Source: Mercurialis annua
Lineage: Eukaryota > Streptophyta > Magnoliopsida > Malpighiales > Euphorbiaceae
DNA length: 64,000 bases
Assembly (NCBI RefSeq): GCF_937616625.2
Contig: NC_065570.1
Coordinates: forward strand, 6,458,001-6,522,000
Direction of reading: 5' to 3'
The translations under genes and the position numbers were made by a program. Position 1 is the first letter of the stretch. Every line of letters begins with the position of its first letter. Below are positions 10,831-22,346 of the stretch, in pieces. The notes beneath the pieces are model-generated. The model did not search any database. It was not told the DNA's origin and worked only from the letters and a program-made list of their open reading frames with translations.

Positions 10831-11590
10831 AGGGCCTTTTTATAAAGATACCTATTTTCAGCTAAATGTTTACAAAAATACACTCTTTTAATAGATTATT
10901 TATAAATTATTGGTAGATTATTGGTAGATGACGTATTTTTATAAAAATAATAATAATTTAAATAAGATATTTTTGCAACAGGAAAAGTTAGGGCATATGT
11001 TTATAAAAATTCCAAAAAAAATCGTACAGAGCATAATTTTTTGATTGAAAAAATAAATATTTTAAAGGAATGTATAACATTAAATCAAATGGACTCGACC
11101 GATTTTGTTCGGTCTAACCCATAAATAGCTCAACATCAAAAGAATCAGACTAATTTATTTAAGATTCTTAAATTATACGATTTTATTTTATTTATTAAGT
11201 CTCTTAATTTTTATTTGGCTTTTTTTAAATCTCTATATTTTTATTTTTTGGTCAATTGGACTCTAAACTTTTATTTTTAGATTCATTGGTTTCCTAAATT
11301 TTCACTTTTTGATTCATTTGGTTTTTAAATGGATCTCCGTTTAACGACCTTAAGGATCCAATGAACAAAAAAAAAATGAAAGTTTAAGGATCCGAAAAAG
11401 TTAAATAAAAATTGAGGCACCTATAGTTTATGGACCCAAGATAGATTTAGCCAAAAAATTACTCTTCCCAAGAGACTGTAGTGTAAACATAAATAACCGT
11501 GACATTAACATAGCCATTAAAACAACTACAACTACAACTTAATAAATAATAAACTGGTTTTTCTCCAATTGCATCATCATCTCGCTGGCT
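10831..11590. other. AT-rich DNA upstream of the WNK gene, with MITE-like inverted sequence
   Basis: Around 11160-11450 the two sides are loosely inverted (aatttttatttggctttttt versus aaaaagttaaataaaaattg), suggesting an old MITE in what would be the distal WNK promoter. No gene was seen. Confidence 0.4.
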
Positions 11591-11681
11591 CCTCTTTATT
11601 TATGTGCTCGACACCAACCTCTACCTCCACCGCATACACAAACATTTTCTCTCCTCCCAAACAAACCTTAAACTCCATTAA

Positions 11682-11698
11682 ATCTCTCTCTCTCTCTG
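11682..11698 (+). promoter_or_regulatory. (TC)n tract in the probable WNK leader/core promoter
   Basis: A pyrimidine CT-repeat about 570 bp before the WNK start codon, following C-rich sequence. Such Y-patches are common around plant transcription starts. No transcript start can be fixed from sequence. Confidence 0.4.
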
Positions 11699-11742
11699 CC
11701 CCTTCACTTTGATAATTCTCTCCGTTATTTTTCTTGAATTAA

Positions 11743-11838
11743 ATGGGTATATCAAAACGTGGTCATAGGTTTTTCAAGTTTAGAATTCCTCTTAATAGTT
11801 CGTGCCAAACCAATCTCACCATCTCTAAATTTTTCTAG
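11743..11838 (+). other. candidate uORF in the WNK 5' leader
   Basis: An ATG after the CT tract opens a 31-codon frame (MGISKRGHRFFKF...) that ends before the main start. It matters only if the leader really includes this sequence; a 5' leader intron could remove it. Confidence 0.35.
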
Positions 11839-12268
11839 ATTTTCTTGGTTTGAAAAATTAAAAAGTCTTTTTATTTACTGTTTGGATTCTTGATCATCTC
11901 TCAAAAAACTGCAAAAAATAGTGGTTTTGTCTTTTATATAATTTTAAGGTGTGTTAGTTGGATTAAGACAGATGATTAATGCAAAGGAATATCAGTTCGC
12001 ACATGCAGTAGTTGAAATGGCTAAAATTATGCTAAAAGTGGATTACTCGAGGCTTTTTTGGTTACTTTTTGGTGTTTTTTCTTATGAATATCACGAAGGC
12101 AAACCTCGGATCCTCTAGCGTCGACTACTCTCCTCATACATATAGATTTTAGCCTAGTTTTAAACCTCTTTCTACATTTTTTACTGTTTTTGATACTGTT
12201 TAGATACTATTATTAAGCTGATATTAAGAGAACAAGGGTTGTTAAAAATCTTTTAATCTCAGCCAGCC

Positions 12269-15200
12269 ATGAAGAAAAGTTGTGGAATTAAAGGAGGTGG
12301 ATCCATTGATGGAGCAAAGCACCAACTTGGTTATGTCGAAACTGATCCTTCTGCTCGCTATGGACGTGTAAGTTTTCTATTTTTTGTTATTTTAATTTCT
12401 CTCTTTTTATAGAACATGCAATTTTTTTAAAATTTTTTTATGTTTGAGATGATGATATTTAAGTTTTATTCTTAGCTGATTATGAATTTGACATGCAATG
12501 GATGATCACTCTCATCTCAAACATTTGTAGGCAATAGAATTGAGACCTAATGCCAAACAAATTTAAACGTTTAACGAGAACTTTAATTATATCCAAAGTT
12601 TTTAATTTTAACGATTATAATCGTGTTTGGTTTTATTTGTTTTAATTGTAGTTAAATTTATTTAAATGTTTGGATATATTTTGTTTCAAGTTGGCTACAA
12701 TTGGCATAAAATAGAACACTTTTGCCTATACAATTGAAGTATTTAGATGTAATTATGTTTGAATTTGTTTGGTCATTAAACCTAAAATTAAGATATAATG
12801 ACTAAAAAAACCAAAACATTTATTTTTGTCAATTGTAATTTTATTTAAAGAATTGTATTTTTCTTAATTGAATAAATCAAACATGAGTTTGTTCAAGCGA
12901 CATTCAAATGGACTATTGAATATATATCCACTTAGTAAAATATAATCAATTCAATGGTTGCAAGTAGAGGAAATCAAACCCAATTGATTCAATTGAACGA
13001 ATTTAACTACAATTGAAACAAAATTCTTTAACTCATACTACAATCAATAAAAATGAAAATTTAGCCAGTGCTCCTGTAGCACAGTGGACATGCATATTGG
13101 TAAGAGGTCTTTTGGTCGAGCCTCACCCCCCTCCCTAATTATTAAAAAAAATTAGGTTCTAACGGATAAACACGGCAAACATTTGAATATTGTTATTGCT
13201 TATAGTTAATGTAATTTTTGAGTTTTCATTTTCATATTAAGAGTAAATTCGATCTTTAACTTGTCAATATTTAGCACATGGGGAATTAATGTTAAAGCTA
13301 GCAAAATTAAGGAGTGAGACTATTTTTGGAAAGCATATCAAGGAATTTTCATTAGATCACGACCCAATTTGACTAGGTATAGGTTCATAATCATTATTAA
13401 CACTAATAGACAACTTTCGGCACTTGACTTTTGTAGAATGTGACAATTCAACCATAAAAATAGATTATGTCTATTCTGTTTTCGGACAGATGACTTTGTT
13501 CTCCTTGTCCTTTCTCTGAGTCGTAGCCTCTAGTGTGCCACCTTGAGTGTGCCACTTCTTGTGCGAAAGCTTATGAGTTAAGGTCTTTTGCCACTCCTCG
13601 TGGCTTTTAATATACATACTATTCATCAAAAAAAAAATAGATTATGTCTAACTTTAATAAAATTATTGTAATCAATATTTCTAATTTATTCTCAAAAGTT
13701 CGAATAAAAAAAAAACATTACAATTATTACAAATTAATCTATCTTAGTTTTTTGATTTCTTGTGATGAAATGGTAGTTTAATTAAAAAAATAAGATGTCA
13801 AAGTTGAAGATAGCTCTGGGTGACCTCAAAATTGACAATGACCTTAAAACCAATTTGGCTGTTGAAGTTTGACTTTTAATTAAAAACTAGTGCACAACCC
13901 TTGCGTTGCTTCGGGTCTACTATATATTAACATATAAATATATCTTTACGTTTTAGTGTATTTTTGGTGTATTAATAGTGTATTTCTGCCGTTTTTAGTA
14001 TATTTATGGTGTATTTACAGTGTTTATGGTGTATTTGCAGTGTTTATGGTGTATTTGCAGTGTTTCATGGTTAAACCACAAAAAACACTACAAAATGCCA
14101 TAAATACACTACTTATACACTATATATACACTAATTTTACACTATATAAACACCATAAAAACACTATATATACACTACTGTTACACTATAAAAAATAAAA
14201 TAAAAAAACCAGGAAAAAAATCTATAAAAAATAAAAATTAACACTATATATACACTAATCTTACACTATATAAAAAACCGAAAAATAAAAAAAAAAGGTA
14301 TTTCGACCAAACCGAAATTAAAAACCGAAAAAGGTATTTATGAAATAAAAGAAAGGTATTTTTCGTAAATGAAAAAAGTCGGAAAAAAAGTCAAAACTTG
14401 CAATGTAAAGTTGTAAATAAAATGCCAAAACATGTATTTTGGGAAATTACCACTAATTATTTCTTCCGTTCTGTTTAAAAAGAAACGAATAAACTTTCCT
14501 GAAAATTAACATAATAATATTTTATTTTATTTTATCTACTCCTATCAATTAGTGAAATTTCACTTAATAGTAAATTATATATATATATAATAAATTGAAT
14601 TAAATTTAATGACTTTTTGGATAAATAATAAAATTTAATGTACATTAAAATTATTAAAAAAATCAATAAATTAGTACGAAAAGCACAATGTGAAATAGAT
14701 GATTTTTCTATTTAACTGAGATAGATGGAGCATTTTTTTTTCTCATAAATTATTTTTAATGTCTATGTATAATTTATTTATAATAATGCATTCTAAAATA
14801 ATGTCCATGTGTAATTGATAGGTTTAAAGTGCAACAGCAAATGTGTTGAGTATATTGAAAGACAATACTAAAACAGTGGTGAGAGAATTAAGGTGAGAAC
14901 TGAGAAATAAACATCCCCAAAATTAAAAAGAAGAACAACAATCAATTTTGTCCACTGAATGTTAAATGTTTAGTCACAGCCGTCCAATTCTTTCTACAAT
15001 CTTCAACGTCAGATCAAACGTTTGGTTTATTAGAACCATCCCTTTTACACAACACTTTTGGCTTTTTCTCATAACCCAAATTCTATATCGTTGTTCATTT
15101 CATTTCTAAAAGAAAATCTCTCAACTCAAAATCCCTTCAAGCCATATGGCTCAGACAACTAATAATCAAGATTTTTCACCAAATTTAAAGGTAAAATGTT

Positions 15201-18200
15201 TAATTCCGAGAGTTCACATGTCATAATAACTCATATTCTTTCTCCGACTTAAAAAAGCATGCGGGTAACTGTTCATGTTCGCATAGTTTTTAGGATAAGG
15301 GTAAATTCAGGTATTCAGAGCAAAACAGTTCAAAAATGTCCAACGAATTGAGGTCTATCTCATGAAAGTCGCACACTGAATCGATCAGTTTAAATGGGTG
15401 GAAGTTTGAATGCATAACCACAGGCTACTGTTAAAAATATCAAGATAAAGCCTATAAATTGATATGGCAACAATTATTTTAAATTTTATGTCACCTCTTT
15501 GTTTCTTATAGCAAGAAAATCGAAAATGTTGAGTAAATTTTTAAGATCTCAGGCTAAATTGATTCTAGAATGTGGTCTACATCATCAATTAAATGACTGA
15601 AGCTGCTATAAAAATAAATATTTTTTTAAGTACTCACCTATATCTTTTTTTAGACTGGAGCGATTCTTCTTTAAGTGTAACTTTTACACGTGCAGGTGGC
15701 TGTGATCAAACTATAAAATGCTCTGCCCAATAAATTGAATTATTAAATACCATCAATTGAGTAGAAGAATTCTTCAAAAGAAAAGAAAGAGTAATCAAAA
15801 GAGAGAAAAAACTTGCAAAGCTGATCTAATAACCGAATGTTTTGTTTCCATTTATAGAAAATTTAAAAATGGCTAGTCATTATACACTTATAAAATTGTG
15901 GTCAATAATTGTCCAGCAAAACAATGCTAATGATTTGATGTAAAATGACCCCTAAAATTTACCCCCATTTAAAAGATCTTTTAGAATACTAAGGGGTCAC
16001 TTTAAGGCATCGATACAAAAGGACAAATATTATAGGGGCATAAAAGGCAATATAAATGAACCAATTTCCAGTAAAGGGCAACTACACAAAGACACGGACA
16101 AAAATATCCAAGGACAATAGAGTAAATTAAATACAAATGACACTTCACAGTTATATATGACTTATATTGTCCGTTATACCCCACAAATATAAAGAATTGC
16201 TGTGGACAAAAGAAACAATTAGAGGGACAATATAGGGTGAAGCAATATCACTGTTCAATGTACAGTGAATAATGCTTCACTTTTATACCTATAATATAGA
16301 TATTAAACATGTGTTATTGTTAGTTCAATTTGTACAAACAATTTTGATTTTGATTTTGCTTCTCTTCTCTTCTGTTTCTTTTTTAATACAACTTTCCTTA
16401 AATTTTTAATGAACTGTAATTTTTTCTCTTTATTGAATTATTTTATCATCAATTTCAACCTGACATTGTTTGTTTTATTTTTATTAAATATTGATCTCGA
16501 ACTTAAAGTCTACGCTATTGAGAAATACTTCTTTCATTAGACTAAATTTATTTTGATGAATTATTAGTCTAAATTTATAAGAAGAGGTCAACTTTCTTCG
16601 GAGTTTCAGAAGTGTTTTAAGAAATAAAATCAAAACGTTAAAACGTAAAATTGGACAACTTTCCGTGCAACATTTTGATTGTGCGAATAATGTACATGAA
16701 ATCATTTCTCTATATAAATATTGATGCAGTTCAGAGAAATTCTTGGCAAAGGAGCCATGAAGACAGTATACAAAGCCTTTGATGAAGTTCTTGGAATGGA
16801 GGTGGCATGGAATCAAGTCCAACTTAACGATGTTTTACGGTCACCGGAGGAACTACAGAGACTATACTCCGAAGTTCATCTCCTTAAGAATCTCAAACAC
16901 GACTCCATCATCAAATTCTATGCATCCTGGATCGATGTTGAAAGACGAACCTTTAACTTCATCACTGAAATGTTCACCTCAGGAACGTTAAGAGAGTAAT
17001 GAATGCATTCACTTCGAAAAAATCTCAAATTCTCGTAAATTCAGTTCTTTTCAATTTTGTAAAAGAAAATCAAAATTTCGTTTCAACCCGAATTTGCCTG
17101 TTCTGTTCAGTAATTCAGTTTGGTTCTGTTTTTGCACTCATAATTCTGACATTGAAAGATATTATGCAATTGAATGTGATATAGGTACCGAAAGAAGTAC
17201 CAAGGAGTAAATATTCAAGCAATCAAGAATTGGGCGCGTCAAATTCTCCACGGACTTGCTTATCTTCACGGCCATGATCCTCCGGTGATTCACAGAGATC
17301 TCAAGTGCGATAATATATTCGTTAACGGTCATCTTGGACAAGTCAAGATTGGTGATCTCGGCTTGGCAGCTATTCTTCGTGAATCACAACATGCTCATAG
17401 TGTCATAGGTAATTTCTCATAATTCCTTTCTAGACTATACGTAATTTCGAGATTTTTCAATTGCATTTCTGATATGTTGGTGACTGAGATTTTGCAGGCA
17501 CACCAGAATTTATGGCACCAGAATTATATGAAGAGAAATATGATGAACTGGTTGATATATATTCGTTTGGCATGTGCGTGTTAGAAATGCTCACTTCTGA
17601 GTATCCTTATAGTGAGTGTTCCAATCCTGCTCAAATTTACAAGAAAGTAACCTCGGTGAGTCTTTTCACTCAACATTATATGTATTATATAAGCTCTCAA
17701 ATTATTCGGGTATTAAATTTTCAGAATCACTAAATTTTCTTGTTATTTCATTTTGATCATGAAACTTCAATTTGTTTTAATTTACACACTAAACTTCAAA
17801 ATTACATACAATGAGAAATTTCTTAGTAATTTCTGGTCAAATTGAATATCTAAGGCAACCGGATTTTGCCACGTCATATTTCTCTTGTATTTACGATGGG
17901 TATGTATTATTAAATTTTCAGTCATTGAATTTTCATTTCGGTGCAAGAATTTTTCCCTTTTGTTACTTAAAGTGGCAAGATCCAGTATGCTATTACACTA
18001 GTTTGGTCTGAAACGCCGTGGTTCGTATTTTCAAATTCAGTAACTATATTGAAACAAATTAAAATTTCATGACCAAAATGAAATTACATGAAGTTTGGTG
18101 ATCCTGAAAATCAAATATCCAAAATTACTGATAAAGATAGTAGACTAAAGAAAAATTAAAATATAATCAATAAATATCCAAATCAAAATAGAATAATAAC

Positions 18201-21200
18201 AAAATTTGAATCTATTAGACTTTAATGAATAAAATCGTACCTAATTGATCCTACCACATAAGTTTGTGAACTGTAATAACCGTTTTCTCAAAAAAGCTGT
18301 CTAGGTAAACTTTGGTGCAATGTTTTTTTCATGTCAGGGAAAGTTGCCTGAGGGATTGTACAGGATTACAGATCCTGAAGCCCAGAAATTTGTGCTGAAA
18401 TGTTTAGAGACGGCTTCGAAGAGGCTGCCAGCGCGAGAGCTGTTGTTAGACCCATTTCTAGCACCCGGTGAAGCAAAGGTGATGCCGGTCGCAAATATCC
18501 CGATTCAAAGGTCACTTTCTAATGGATCAGAAGGGGTGATGCCATCTTTATTGGCTGATCCAACCAAAGACACAGAAATGACTATCACAGGGACTATGGA
18601 TCCTGACGATGATACAATTTTCCTCAAAGTTCAAATTTCTGACAAAGATGGTATGCACATTTTCTCATCTGCATTATTGAGTATTGATTTTTTACGCATT
18701 ACTTGTATGTAGGGTGTGCATTTGTTGGAATCGGATTAAAATATTATTTTTCTTAAAAAAAAAAAAAACAGAAACCAAGTTTGCAATAATTTCAAATCAA
18801 ATCGAACAAATTAATTAGGTTGACGTTTTTTATTCTGTTTGACCTTTTCAGTTCGCTTTGCACTAAAAGTGAATTAAAAAAGATTACTACAAAAATCAAA
18901 CTGGACCAAATTTTTTAGGCCTAATCACTAAAAAAACCCTCACCTTTAAACTTTTTTTCAATTCCACCCCGACGTTGAAAATTTATCAATTTTACCCACT
19001 TTTGAATTTTCCGTTTTCAATTGTACCCCAATATTTTAATTTTTGTTAATTTTTTTACTTAAATGATGAAATCATTCAATTAATTAAGTCTAAACATGAA
19101 ATCAAATTCTTTTTTATTCAAAAAAGTACAAATAAGTCCTTTATTTTTAAAAACTAACTAAAAACCATAATCAAATTAACACTAATTTAAATTATTAATT
19201 AATTTAACTAAATTTAAATAAATTTTAAAAATATACAATCAATATATGCGAGACATGGAGAATGTTTTAAACAAATTTCCAAACGCAAAAGACGTTAATT
19301 TAATTTTTCAGGGTACAATTGAAACGCAAAAATGCAAAATAGGGTAAAATTGACAAATTTTCAACGTTAGGGTATGATTGAAAAGGGGCTAAAAGGTCGG
19401 GGTTTTTTTAAACATTAGGCCAATTTTTTATAGTATTAAATAGAAGGGTTAATTCCTAAAAAAATCACGAACTTTATACGAAATTTTATTTTAATCATGA
19501 CCTTTAAAAGTTGCCATTTAAAGGCACGAACTTTCATATTGTTTCAAATTCATCATTTCAGTGTATTTTTATTAATTAAATTCTTCACTAAACCATTAAT
19601 GAAAGACCTAAGATATTAATCAACATCAAATCTTATTATCTTTCAGTTAGAGTATCTAGGATTAGGAATTTTTAGTCAGATAAAATACACTGAATTTTAC
19701 TTTGGTGATAGATTTGAAATAAAATGAAAGTTCGTGCCTTTAAATGACAACTTTTAAAGGTCATGATTAAAATGAAATTCCGTGTAAAGTTCGTGATTTT
19801 TTTAGGAATTGACCCTAAATAGAATCAAACCAAATTTGTTTGTTTGATTCAGTTATTCTATTTAATTTGATTTTTGCACACCCCTAAATTTACACTGTAG
19901 CTCTTGAAAAGGGAGACTCTAAAATAGAAAATACCGAAATAGAAATCTGCCAACTATATTTTTTTTCAGAAATGAGTTATAAAAATGAAGTTCTATAATC
20001 CCATAAGTGTTTTCAAAAATGAAAGTGAACCGCCGAATATAAGATCAGAAAAGTTCTCTATTGTCAAAAATAATACTATTGTCTGAGCTTCATCCAACAG
20101 CCAACAACTTGAATTTTAAAGTAAATTAGTTATTTGATATGATATCAGAGTCTCTAAGTTTTTGATATTCTATATTACTTATTTGATCATTTAAAATATT
20201 TGTGTTAAAAGGAGGTGAGTCCATTTGTTTGTTCACGCTTCAAATTCAATAGACATTCGTGTGAAAATGTGTGTTAAAGATAATATTATTATCGGAATCT
20301 TATCCAACAACTTGAGCTATTTTTTATGAATAGGTTATTTGAGACATGCAACATATCTTGTAAATATGATTTATGCAGCAATTCTTTCTACTTTCTAATC
20401 TGGTTTGATTTGGCCAAGTTCAGGACACACAAGGAACATATACTTTCCGTACGACACAATGACCGACACAGCAATTGATGTGGCAGCAGAAATGGTGAAA
20501 GAATTGGATATTACTGATTGGGAGCCATTGGAGATTGCTGAGATGATTGAGGAACAAATCACATCTCTAATCCCAAGCTCACAAGATCTTTTATTCTCCT
20601 CACAAGGCCAACAATACCACCGGCAGATCAGCTTCAACTACGATGATGATGACGAAAACGACGATGAAGTTCATCATCCTTTCCGCTCTGTCTCCTCCCG
20701 CTCTTCGTCTCAAGCTTCTCTTTTAGCTCTAAGCTCTTCGTATGAGAATCACCATCTCCAAAGTGGAAGCATCAACAATGTAGCTTCTAGCCATGATTGG
20801 CTTCAAGGTAATTACATTTCTTCTTTACAATTTGAAGTTTTTCAAGCTAGAATGATAATAGAAATAATTATTATATTGAGGAACAGAAATAGCAAATAAA
20901 AGTAGCTTCGATCTAATATATTTTAAATCTCGTAATTTCAATTTTTTCTGGACTTAAAATGTTTTAATATACGTAATGTTAGCCCGAATTTAGAAAAGAG
21001 CAGTAATCTAGTCCAATTCTAAAAATTAATTAAATGGTATATGATATGATGTATAAAAAAATTATTTTTAGAAATCAAATATATAAAATTATAAAAATGA
21101 AATGAAAATTCAAATATATATAGATTTCCTTTTATCATTACAAATACTAAAAATACATATCAAATTGAATAATTATTGAAATTGGCTGAGATAAAATTAC

Positions 21201-21689
21201 GGAATTTAAATTTTTTAGTTATATAATTTATATTTTGCGGAAGGGGAAAAAAGGTTTCGATTTTTGAACCATTATAGGCCTAATAAATTTTATTGCTCGT
21301 CGTCATATATGACAGGAGAACTTTGTCTTAATGATGACACAAGCTCAGAAAGCTCATCATTCAACTCCTTCAACTACTCCAACATAAATTACTGCTCAGG
21401 CATTGAAGACAACAGCTACGAAGAACATTATTCGAGCTCCGAAAAGGTGGCACATCAGTCTACGAGATTCTCTCCGGCAGATAGCAGCTCGTATGCGAGA
21501 AATCATCGGGAATGTAGCAGCTCGAATACGCAGCAGAAGTTAAGCAGAGCTCGATCAGTCGTTGATTTACGTAGCCAGTTGCTGCATAGATCATTGGTGG
21601 AGGAGATACATAAGAGGAGATTGTTCAAGACTGTTGGTGCTGTTGAAAATATTGGTTTTCAGGAACCTGATTTTTCCAGAAGATGGTGA
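12269..21689 (+). CDS. WNK (with-no-lysine) protein kinase, WNK4/WNK5-like
   Basis: Ser/Thr kinase of the plant WNK family; plant WNKs act in clock, flowering and abiotic-stress signalling. Coding exons: 12269-12367, 16730-16995, 17185-17408, 17498-17655, 18338-18650, 20424-20807, 21316-21689. All have GT/AG borders and matching phases, giving 605 aa. The glycine-rich loop [10 protein letters not shown] supplies the WNK-type catalytic Lys44, while the usual VAIK lysine position is Asn61 (EVAWNQV). HRD is 158-160, the DFG triplet is DLG (179-181), APE 203-205. After the kinase comes a PF2-like segment ([10 protein letters not shown]... through [17 protein letters not shown]), an acidic stretch (DDDDENDDE) and a Ser-rich tail ending in a conserved [21 protein letters not shown] block. 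Length and order match Arabidopsis WNK4/WNK5 as I remember them. Exon 1 was chosen because [13 protein letters not shown] is the conserved WNK entry motif and joins exon 2 in phase. Intron 1 is 4362 bp and intron 5 is 1773 bp, both loaded with repeats. Confidence 0.93.
13075..13150 (+). mobile_element. tRNA-like SINE fragment in WNK intron 1
   Basis: Contains a box A-like tagcacagtgga and a box B-like ggtcgagcctc, followed by a C-rich stretch and an A-rich tail. No target duplication was identified, so the assignment is tentative. Confidence 0.4.
13472..13630 (+). mobile_element. 5'-truncated LINE insertion in WNK intron 1
   Basis: An insert of about 155 bp ends in a poly(A) run and is flanked by the direct repeat aaaaatagattatgtcta (about 13456-13473 and 13625-13649). 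A 3' part with a poly(A) tail and long target duplication is the signature of L1-type retrotransposition with 5' truncation. The word ctcgtggcttttaatatac resembles plant L1 3' ends. Confidence 0.6.
13955..14290. repeat. palindromic MITE-like repeat in WNK intron 1
   Basis: Tandem ggtgtatttgcagtgtttat units (13955-14075) are followed by their approximate reverse complement (aaacaccataaaaacac, 14100-14275), so the strand could fold on itself. A 60-80 codon open frame here is a by-product of the repeats. Confidence 0.5.
14459..14735. mobile_element. diverged Stowaway-like MITE in WNK intron 1
   Basis: The left end cttccgttctgttt and the right end aactgagatagatggag are loosely inverted, as in Stowaway elements. 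They are strongly diverged and the TA borders are uncertain. Confidence 0.35.
15146..15190 (+). other. candidate alternative first exon inside WNK intron 1
   Basis: ATG opens a 15-codon frame ([15 protein letters not shown]) that ends exactly at a GT donor (AAG|gtaaaa) in phase 0, the same phase as the acceptor of kinase exon 2 at 16730. The 250 bp upstream are less AT-rich and leader-like (agccgtccaattctttc, caacgtcagatc, pyrimidine-rich stretches), unlike the surrounding repeat-rich intron. If used, it would replace the [13 protein letters not shown] entry segment. It could equally be chance or a decayed exon. Confidence 0.35.
18918..19421. mobile_element. Mutator-type MITE in WNK intron 5 (first)
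   Basis: Ends are inverted over roughly 100 bp (ggcctaatcactaaaaaaa ... tttttttaaacattaggcc) and flanked by the 9-bp direct repeat aatttttta (18909-18917, 19422-19430). Nine-base duplication and long TIRs fit a Mutator-like non-autonomous element. No coding content. Confidence 0.8.
19446..19815. mobile_element. Mutator-type MITE in WNK intron 5 (second)
   Basis: Long inverted ends (gggttaattcctaaaaaaat ... tttttttaggaattgaccc), nearly meeting in the middle, are flanked by the 9-bp repeat taaatagaa (19437-19445, 19816-19824). It lies only 15 bp from the previous MITE's target repeat. The RNA copy would form a long hairpin inside the intron. Confidence 0.85.
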
Positions 21690-21836
21690 AAAGAATGTCC
21701 CGTTAATCTCTTTTGTTAGAGGTTAAGTTGTAATATATGTAAGCTTTGCTATGTGTGTTTTTTTTTTTTTTCAAAAGAATGTTGCGAGTGAGAACTGTTT
21801 ATAAACTCAACCAATGTTTTGCGGGTTGCTTATTCC

Positions 21837-21842
21837 AATAAA
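21837..21842 (+). terminator. AATAAA polyadenylation signal of the WNK gene
   Basis: AATAAA lies 148 bp after the WNK stop codon, after a T-rich stretch. It is the only canonical signal close downstream. Confidence 0.5.
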
Positions 21843-21913
21843 ATATTTGTTTTTATTTTTAAAGAACTAGAGCAGGGATTAATTCTAAAATATCAAGCTC
21901 GAGATTGATTGGA

Positions 21914-22346
21914 TTATTAGCCAAAATGGTGTCCAAACTTTGTACTACCTTGTATTAAAATGCTATTCAATTTTTAATTTGTCTTTTTTTGGTACCATGA
22001 TTTTACTATTTGTTTCAGATCAGTGTTTTTTATAAAATTTGGCCGTTTTTAATGGTGTGGCAACCGGAGCAATAGTTTTATTTTATTTTTTTTCCACATT
22101 AGACTGACCATAATTTCTTTGTCGGGTTTCTACATGTTAGTTTATTTAATTTGTCATTTGATGTGAAAAAAAATATATAAACAATAGTTACTACGGTTGC
22201 CGGGCCACTAAAAGTGGCCAGATTTTATTAAAAAACTAATTGGAAACAAATAATAGAAGCTATGGTACTAAAAAGGTACAAATTAAAGATTAGGTAATAT
22301 TTTGATATAAAGTATAAAGATTGGGCACCATTTTAGCTAATAGCCT
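21914..22346. mobile_element. TIR element (Mutator-like MITE)
   Basis: Left ttattagccaaaatggtg and right caccattttagctaatagcc are inverted copies, and the match continues inward (aaactttgta / tataaagatt). Boundaries are approximate and no clean target repeat was fixed. No coding content. Confidence 0.55.

Noticed and set aside
16484..16822. 112-codon frame on the - strand over WNK exon 2
   Set aside because: Antisense to a well-supported kinase exon, with no recognisable domain.
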